Below are positions 59,015 to 64,000 of a stretch of DNA of 64,000 nucleotides, one piece after another. A program made the position numbers and the translations under genes. Position 1 is the stretch's first letter; each line of letters begins with the position of its first letter. This DNA is from Przewalskia tangutica. Its lineage: Eukaryota; Streptophyta; Magnoliopsida; Solanales; Solanaceae. The stretch is taken from positions 49,488,388-49,552,387 of the forward strand of contig CM056738.1 of NCBI GenBank assembly GCA_029844215.1, given 5' to 3'. The notes under the pieces were generated by a model. The model did no database searches. It saw only the letters and a program-made list of their open reading frames with translations, and had not been told where the DNA came from.

Positions 59015-59243
59015 GTTGTTTACTTTCCTAGAGGTCTGTAGTCCTGTTGTTCGGTCGGGATGTAACTGTAAAACTATGTTTATGTATATATGCCGAAAGG
59101 CGACATTTTCTCACATAAAACTGTCTCTTTTTACAACTGTTTCATGTCTTGTTTTTATATTCCGCTGATTACTCTGATGTATGACTACTTGGGTGCCCGG
59201 GTAAGGCACCAGTCACGGGCCCCGGAACGGGTCGTGACAAAAG

Positions 59244-59255
59244 TGGTATCAGAGC
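59244..59255 (+). other. E12 primer-binding site (initiator tRNA-Met)
   Basis: Exact TGGTATCAGAGC, 4 bp after the LTR end. Confidence 0.95.
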
Positions 59256-59447
59256 AGTTAATCCTCGGAAAGTGTCTACAGACCGTATCTAGTAGAGTCT
59301 TGATTATCGGTGTGTTGTGCACCATGCCAATAATCAGGAGGCTATAGGATATTTAGGATTGGTTTCCATTCTTCTCACTCTGAGATCGTGCCTTAGAGCT
59401 GTGTTATAAGTTGGACCCCTCTAACGTATTCCTTTTCTGTAACAGTT

Positions 59448-60770
59448 ATGCCTCCACGTAAGGCAACCCGGGCCCAGAAGGGCAAGGCAGCCGAGGGAGC
59501 TGCTAGTGGGACACCTAGAGTCACGAGGGCTCAGGCCCAGTCTATACCAGAGACGGCGAGTTCTACGACGCCGCCGACCCCAGGAGGGTTTAGGGCCGCA
59601 GCCGTGGCTGATGAGACCACAGTACCTACACCTCGATCCACGGCTGGGCGGATGAGATGGGTTCTGAGAGATGGCCCGATTCGGCGGGATCGTGGCGAAC
59701 ATGAGGCAGTGGATCACGGCGATTCGATTCCGGCCCGATCGTGCCGTGGTTCACCCGAGGGCAGAGAGTTTGAGGCTACGAGATTTCTTGAGTTGTAGCC
59801 CGCCAGAGTTTACTGGTCGAGGCGGAGGATGATCGCGAGAGTTCATCCGTCGGCTCTGAAGGATTATGAGAGTGATCGGGCGTCGAGACCGAGTCTCGAT
59901 CTTGGTTCACATCGCTGCGTGATACGCGATCGATTGGTTTGATCGTGGGAGTTATCGGGAGAGCACGCGTCCCGGCTACTTGGGATGAGTTCTCGAGGCT
60001 TTCCTCACTCACTTCTTGCCTCCACAGATGAGGAGGGCGCGGGCTGACAGATTTTTACTGCTAAGACAGAGGGGACGCACAGTCAGGGAGTACAATGTCG
60101 AGTTTGATTCGTTGGCTCGATATGTCCCAGCGTTGGTAGCAGATATGGAGGACAGGGTGCATCTCTACGTCACCGGGCTAGATGATTATATGGCCGAGTC
60201 TTGTGCGGGTGTGTCTCTTCAGCCAGGCATGGATATTACCCGTATGCGAGCTCATGCAGGATGCGAGGCGTCGAGGCCGACGGGTTGTGACAGCAGCGAA
60301 GAGGACGGGGCAGCGAGTCTTTTGGTAGTTATCGGGGTGGGCGGCCTCGTGGCGGTCGGTCGCACCACAGCCCGGCTCGAGCACTCTGTACCATCCTCAG
60401 CCACGGCCCAGTATTTGGGGCGGTCGGGGCCCAGACTTGAACTTCGGTGGCGAGAGTCTTTGGCGGTCGGGACCACCCCGCCGGTGTGGCCGTCACGGTA
60501 GATCCTATTTCGGGGTGTGGTACTCCTCAGGGTTTATTCTGATTGCGGCGGACGGGTCATATTGCGAGGCTTGTCCGATCGGCGGCAGCGGGTGGTAGGG
60601 CTCGGCCTACGAGTGCATTGCGGTTCATCATCTCCTACGATTACTCGCCGGGCGAGGGTACTCGTGGGCCAGCGGTCGCGGTAGAGGTCGTGGCGCGGTC
60701 CCGATTCTAGCGGTCCTCGAACCGCATATATGCCTTGTCCGGCGAGCGGGGATCGGAGGCCTCACCGATG
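59448..60770 (+). pseudogene. gag: E12 gag, frame-broken
   Basis: ATG at 59448: MPPRKATRAQKGKAAEGAAS. Frame 1 runs to ~59640 before shifting. The capsid core is clear at 60016-60260 (MRRARADRFLLLRQRGRTVR, EYNVEFDSLARYVPALVADM, YVTGLDDYMAESCAGVSLQP). The knuckle near 60530-60590 is decayed (DCGGRGHIAR). A GRGRGR-type tail and SGPRTAYMP-like sequence lead into protease with no filler. Several shifts match lost CAG/CTG/CCG triplets, so the degree of real decay is uncertain. Confidence 0.88.
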
Positions 60771-61115
60771 TAAATCACAGGTACCTTATCAGTTTCTGGG
60801 TTTGATGTATATGCTTTGATAGATCCGGGTTCTACTCTGTCCTATATATATCCCCTTATTGCTAGTAGGATAGGGATAGAGCCTGAGTCCATAGACCCTT
60901 TCGAGGTAGCTACGCCAGTGGGTGATTCGGTGGTAGCTCGGCGGGTATATAGGGCTTGTCCAGTGACCATTTCTGATCGTCGGACCTAGCCGACTTGATA
61001 GAGTTGGATATGATTGATTTCGGCGTGATCATGGGTATGGATTGGCTAGCTTCTTGTTACGCCAATGTAGCTGCAGAGAGAGTAGTGCGGTTCCGATTTC
61101 TGAGAGGCGGTTGTT
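60771..61115 (+). pseudogene. E12 aspartic protease, one frameshift
   Basis: Cleaves the Gag-Pol precursor. 60780-60986 reads GTLSVSGFDVYALIDPGSTL and on through IASRIGIEPESIDPFEVATP; the catalytic Asp (D of DPGS) is at 60822-60824. A TAG at 60987 marks a shift; the other frame goes on with ADLIELDMIDFGVIMGMDWL, the conserved second motif. Length fits the family. Confidence 0.82.
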
Positions 61116-62100
61116 GAGTGGGAGAACATCAGATCGCTGAGGGTATGTTTATTTCCTACCTCAAGGCTAGGAAGATGGTGCAGGAGGGGTATATCTACCA
61201 TCTCGTTCGGGTGTTTGATCTTCAAGGCGTGGTACCAGATTTTGATCGATTCGATAGTCGAGAGAGTTCCCAGGCGTGTTTCGGGCGTGTTTCAGACGAC
61301 CTCCCGGTATCCCTCCGAGAGAGATAGAGTTTTGTATTGATGTCTTTGCGGACACTCGCCTATTTCCATTCCGCCATACGAGAATGGCACTGCCGAGTTG
61401 AGAGAGTTGAAGGACCGGTGAGAGATTTCTTTGGAGAAAGGGCTTCATCGGGCCTAGTGTTTCTCCCCAGGAAGCGCCGGTATTGTTCGTGAAGAAGAAG
61501 GGCGGGGCCTGCGCGTGCATGTGTGGTGAACAAGGTGACCATTAAACGAATACCCGCTTCCGTGATTGATGATTTGTTCGACCGATTGCGAGGCGCGAGA
61601 TGTTTCTCCAAGATTGATCTGTGATCGGGCTATCATCAGGTGCGAGTCAGAGAGGTAGATGTCCCTAGGACTGCATTCCGGACCCGGTACGGGCATTATG
61701 AGTTCAGGGTCATGTTTTTTGGGTTGACCAATGCTCTGGCGATATTCATGGATTTGATGAACCGAGTGTTCAAACCATTTTTGGACACGTTTGTTATAGT
61801 GTTCATTGATGATATCTTGGTTTATTCTCGCTCGAGCGAGAGCATGCGGAGCATTTGAGGAGGCTGTCTTGTGATTCTCGGAGACCAGCGATTATACGCC
61901 AAGTTTTCCAAATGTGAGTTTTGGTTAACCGGTGGCTTTTCTTGGGCACATTGTGGGGTGATGGCATTCGAGTGGATCGGCCAAGATCGAAGCGATCGGG
62001 ACTTGGCCTGAACCTACTACTCGGCAGAGGTTCGTAGTTTTAGGCCTTGCGAGTTATTATCGGTTCGTAGAAGTTTGCTTCTATCTACGCACCATTGACT
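61116..62100 (+). pseudogene. E12 reverse transcriptase, frame-broken
   Basis: Copies element RNA into DNA. The pre-RT linker is at 61145-61327 (FISYLKARKMVQEGYIYHLV). Palm motifs: IDDLFDRLRGARCFSKIDL with the first Asp at 61616-61618, directly followed by an in-frame TGA; SGYHQVRVREVDVP; TAFRTRYGHYEFRVMFFGLT; and the catalytic FIDDILVYS box at 61802-61828. The region after 61858 (LYAKFSKCEFW, FLGHI) is shifted. The active-site Asp residues remain, but the TGA and shifts disable it as read. Confidence 0.88.
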
Positions 62101-62847
62101 AGGTGACTCGGAAAGCGGCTAAGTTTGATGGTGATGCTTGTGGCGGGGTTTCGATTCTTGAAGGAGGCGATGGCCGCCCCCGTTCTTACTCTTCCAGAGG
62201 GTCCAGACGGTTATGTCGTGTATTGTGATGCGTCAGGCATCGGGTTGGGATGTGTGTTGATGCAGCAGGGCAAGGTTATAGCGTATGCATCCCGACAGCT
62301 GAAGAAACACGAGAGGAACTACCCCACCCATGATTTGGAGTTGGCAGCGGTGATTCACGCTTTGAAGATCTGGAGGCACTATTTGTATGGGGTTCATGTG
62401 GATATTTATACAGACCACAAGAGCCTCCAGTATATCTTCAGCCAGAGAGAGCTGAACTTACGACAGAGACGGTGGTTAGAGCTGCTCAAGGATTATGATG
62501 TTGATATCCTGTACCACCCGGGGAAGGCCAATGTTGTGGCAGATGCCCTTAGTCGTAGGTCCATGGGTAGCCTATCAGATGTGCAGCCAGAGAGAAGGGG
62601 CATGGTTCGTGATTTGCATCAGTTAGCGAGCCTTGGTGTCCGTTTGATTGATTCTGATAGCAGTGGAGTTCGAGTTCGTGAGGTTGCCGAGTCTTCCATC
62701 GTCGAGGAGGTGAAGAGGCAACAGTTCGAGGATCCAGTTTTGACACGTTATCGTGATACGGCTCTTCGTGAGGGGAAGGGTCCTTTTGAGGTAGCACCTG
62801 ATGGGGTGCTAAGGTTTGAGGGCAGGTTGTGTGTTCCAGATGTTTGA
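62101..62847 (+). pseudogene. E12 RNase H domain and integrase linker, longest open stretch
   Basis: Removes RNA from the RNA-DNA hybrid. 240 open codons from 62125, with RNase H at residues ~25-145: YCDAS (D35), DLELAAVIHALK (E72), YTDHKSLQY (D97), NVVADALSRR (D140), all four catalytic positions present. Residues 150-240 are the linker to integrase (FEDPVLTRYRDTALREGKGP, ending LCVPDV). No real start codon is expected, since it is a polyprotein part. The stop at 62845 follows a shift. Confidence 0.92.
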
Positions 62848-63384
62848 GACTTGGCGGCGAGTTCTTGGGAAGCACACGTAGCGCGTTACTCTATCCATCG
62901 TGGTCGACCAAGATGTACCACGACCTTAGATGCGTGTATTGGTGGGATGGCTTGAAGAGGGCGTTGCGAGTTCGTAGCTCGGTGCCCGTGTTGTCGGCGG
63001 TGAAGGTAGAGCACGGAGGCACGGTGGTTTGTTGCGACGATAGAGATCGACACGGAAGTGGGAGGTAATCAACATGGACTTTATCACGGATTACCTCGCA
63101 CTCGGAGGAGACATGATTCTATATGGGTTATCGTCGGCGGTGAAATCAGCCCACTTTCTTCCGCCGGGGCGACTTTTGGTACCGAGGATTATGCGGACTT
63201 TACATCAGAGATCGTCGGTGCATGGAGTCCCTATTTCGATCATATCGAGACAGGAGCCCGGTTTACGGCTAACTTGGAGGTCTTTCGAGGGTTTAGAGAC
63301 GCAGTGAGCACAGTCGCATTCCATCCACGCAGACGGGCGAGGCCTCGCCGCACTATCCGCACTCTTGAGGATATGCTGTGAGCC
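62848..63384 (+). pseudogene. E12 integrase N-terminus and core, frame-broken
   Basis: Pieces in all frames: zinc-domain traces (TKMYHDLRCVYWWDGLKRAL, VKVEHGG), core start MDFIT at 63074 (first Asp), DSIWVIV, SAHFLP, EDYADF, VHGVPISIIS, ARFTAN, AFHP, then TIRTLEDML at ~63350-63380. The Asp after ISIIS and the Glu after HPQTDGQ of the family are missing in the readable frames because of short indels (e.g. CAG changed to CGA). Confidence 0.85.
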
Positions 63385-63905
63385 TGTGTTATTGACTTCA
63401 GGGGTAGCTGGGAGGATCATTTGCCTCTAGTTGAGTTTGCGTACAATAATAGCTACCACTCCAGTATTCAGATGGCGCCTTATGAGGCCTTGTATGGGAG
63501 GAAGTGCAGATCGCCTATAGGTTGGTTCGATGTGGGCGAGGTGCGATTAGTGGGACGGTTGGTGCGGCAGCGATGGATAAGGTGAAGCTTATCCAGGAGA
63601 GGTTGCTGACAACTCAGAGTCGACAAAAGTCATATGCAGATCATCGTCGTCAGCATCTGGAGTTCGAGGTTCATGATTGGGTTTTCCTAAAGGTGTCACC
63701 CATGAAGGGTGTGATGAGATTCGAAAAGAAGGGGAAACTCAGCCCAAGGTACATTGGGCCGTATCATATTGTCCGCAGGGTAGGCAAGGTTGCCTATGAG
63801 TTGGATCTGCCGTCCGATCTGGAGGCAGTACATCCGGTGTTTCATGTTTCTATGCTGAGGAGATGTATCGGGGATCCATCTAGAGTGCATCCGATTGACG
63901 ATGTC
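63385..63905 (+). pseudogene. E12 integrase C-terminal part
   Basis: 63385-63570 reads CVIDFRGSWEDHLPLVEFAY, NNSYHSSIQMAPYEALYGRK and CRSPIGWFDVGEVRLVG, then one shift. From 63573 the frame is open to the window end: DKVKLIQERLLTTQSRQKSY, WVFLKVSPMKGVMRF, the GPY/F motif IGPYHIVRRVGKVAYELDLP, and EAVHPVFHVSMLRRCIGDPS. Good conservation suggests a recent copy. Confidence 0.9.
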
Positions 63906-64000
63906 CAGGTGACCGAGGGGTTATCGTATGAGGAGGTTCCCATAGCGATAATCGATCATCAGGTTAGGCGTCTGCGGACCAAGGACGTGGCTTCCGTCAA
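63906..64000 (+). CDS. E12 chromodomain, N-terminal part (cut by window end)
   Basis: In frame with 63573 on: GLSYEEVPIAIIDHQVRRLR followed by TKDVASV. This is the start of the chromodomain that marks chromoviruses. In known relatives it steers integration to heterochromatin, which fits the dense self-nesting here. The aromatic residues further on are outside the window. Confidence 0.85.

Larger units (their letters stand above)
56952..59239 (+). repeat. E12 5' LTR (2.29 kb)
   Basis: TGTTATACCC...GTCGTGACA. About 1.2 kb shorter than LTRs of E1/E2/E9: the AT-rich middle with the GCAGCCATGATCTAGGAAATG block is missing. TATA at 57355-57362, palindrome near 57165-57185, CCTCATGCGG-type minisatellite at 58410-58630, hairpin at 58990-59014. 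Confidence 0.93.
56952..64000 (+). mobile_element. E12: autonomous-type chromovirus element (runs off the window)
   Basis: 5' LTR 56952-59239, PBS 59244-59255, gag, protease, RT, RNase H, integrase and chromodomain start; the 3' LTR lies beyond 64000. Probable 5' target copy ACATG at 56947-56951. It is the only element here with a pol region and could represent the enzyme source for E1, E2, E8 and E9, with which it shares gag start, PBS and LTR ends. Confidence 0.92.

Noticed and set aside
61167..61696. Minus-strand frames of 80-117 codons in the pol region
   Set aside because: Antisense shadows of the reverse transcriptase, which is supported on the plus strand by ordered motifs.

Overview
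The window is heterochromatic plant DNA made, as far as I can see, entirely of nested LTR retrotransposons of one Ty3/gypsy chromovirus group (Tekay/Del-like). This rests on Gag with a CCHC zinc knuckle, pol in the order PR-RT-RNaseH-IN, the start of a chromodomain, a primer-binding site for initiator tRNA-Met (TGGTATCAGAGC), and LTRs that run TGTTATACCCCG...GGTCGTGACA. A flowering plant with a large genome is likely; an asterid eudicot is only a guess. I found no host gene, tRNA, rRNA or CRISPR array. All coding regions are frame-broken.

Left part (1-27914): a stack of insertions, mostly dated by 5-bp target duplications. A minus-strand remnant (E3, 22652-27914) carries a partial LTR (21831-22651). 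That LTR carries another (LTR0, 1-130 + 18894-21825). LTR0 carries element E1 (minus, 131-18888, TSD ACATC), and E1 carries E2 (plus, 5944-15534, TSD GATTA) 14 bp from its primer-binding site.

Middle (27915-37684): a minus LTR split by a plus solo LTR (29038-32786, TSD CATAT) and by further plus LTR fragments (32979-36311). The last of these abuts a minus LTR at an inverted junction near 36311.

Right part (36312-64000): minus element E8 (LTRs at 36312-37684 and 50499-52098 + 55742-56951). Inserted in it are E9 (plus, 39223-48718, TSD TAAGG), a minus solo LTR (52099-55736, TSD ACACA), and E12 (plus, from 56952 to beyond the window). E12 is the only copy with a pol region.

How they work together: E1, E2, E8 and E9 have long LTRs (about 3.3-3.6 kb where complete) and a 2-3.5 kb interior with gag but no protease, RT or RNase H. 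A shared noncoding filler replaces these. E2 and E8 keep a dead integrase tail; E1 and E9 keep none. They look like non-autonomous partners mobilised by E12-like elements. The LTRs share a palindrome upstream of the TATA box, a hairpin near the 3' end, and one slot that holds unrelated minisatellites in different subfamilies. Indels between sister copies cluster at CAG/CTG and other CG-rich sites, so part of the frame breakage may be a long-read consensus artefact.
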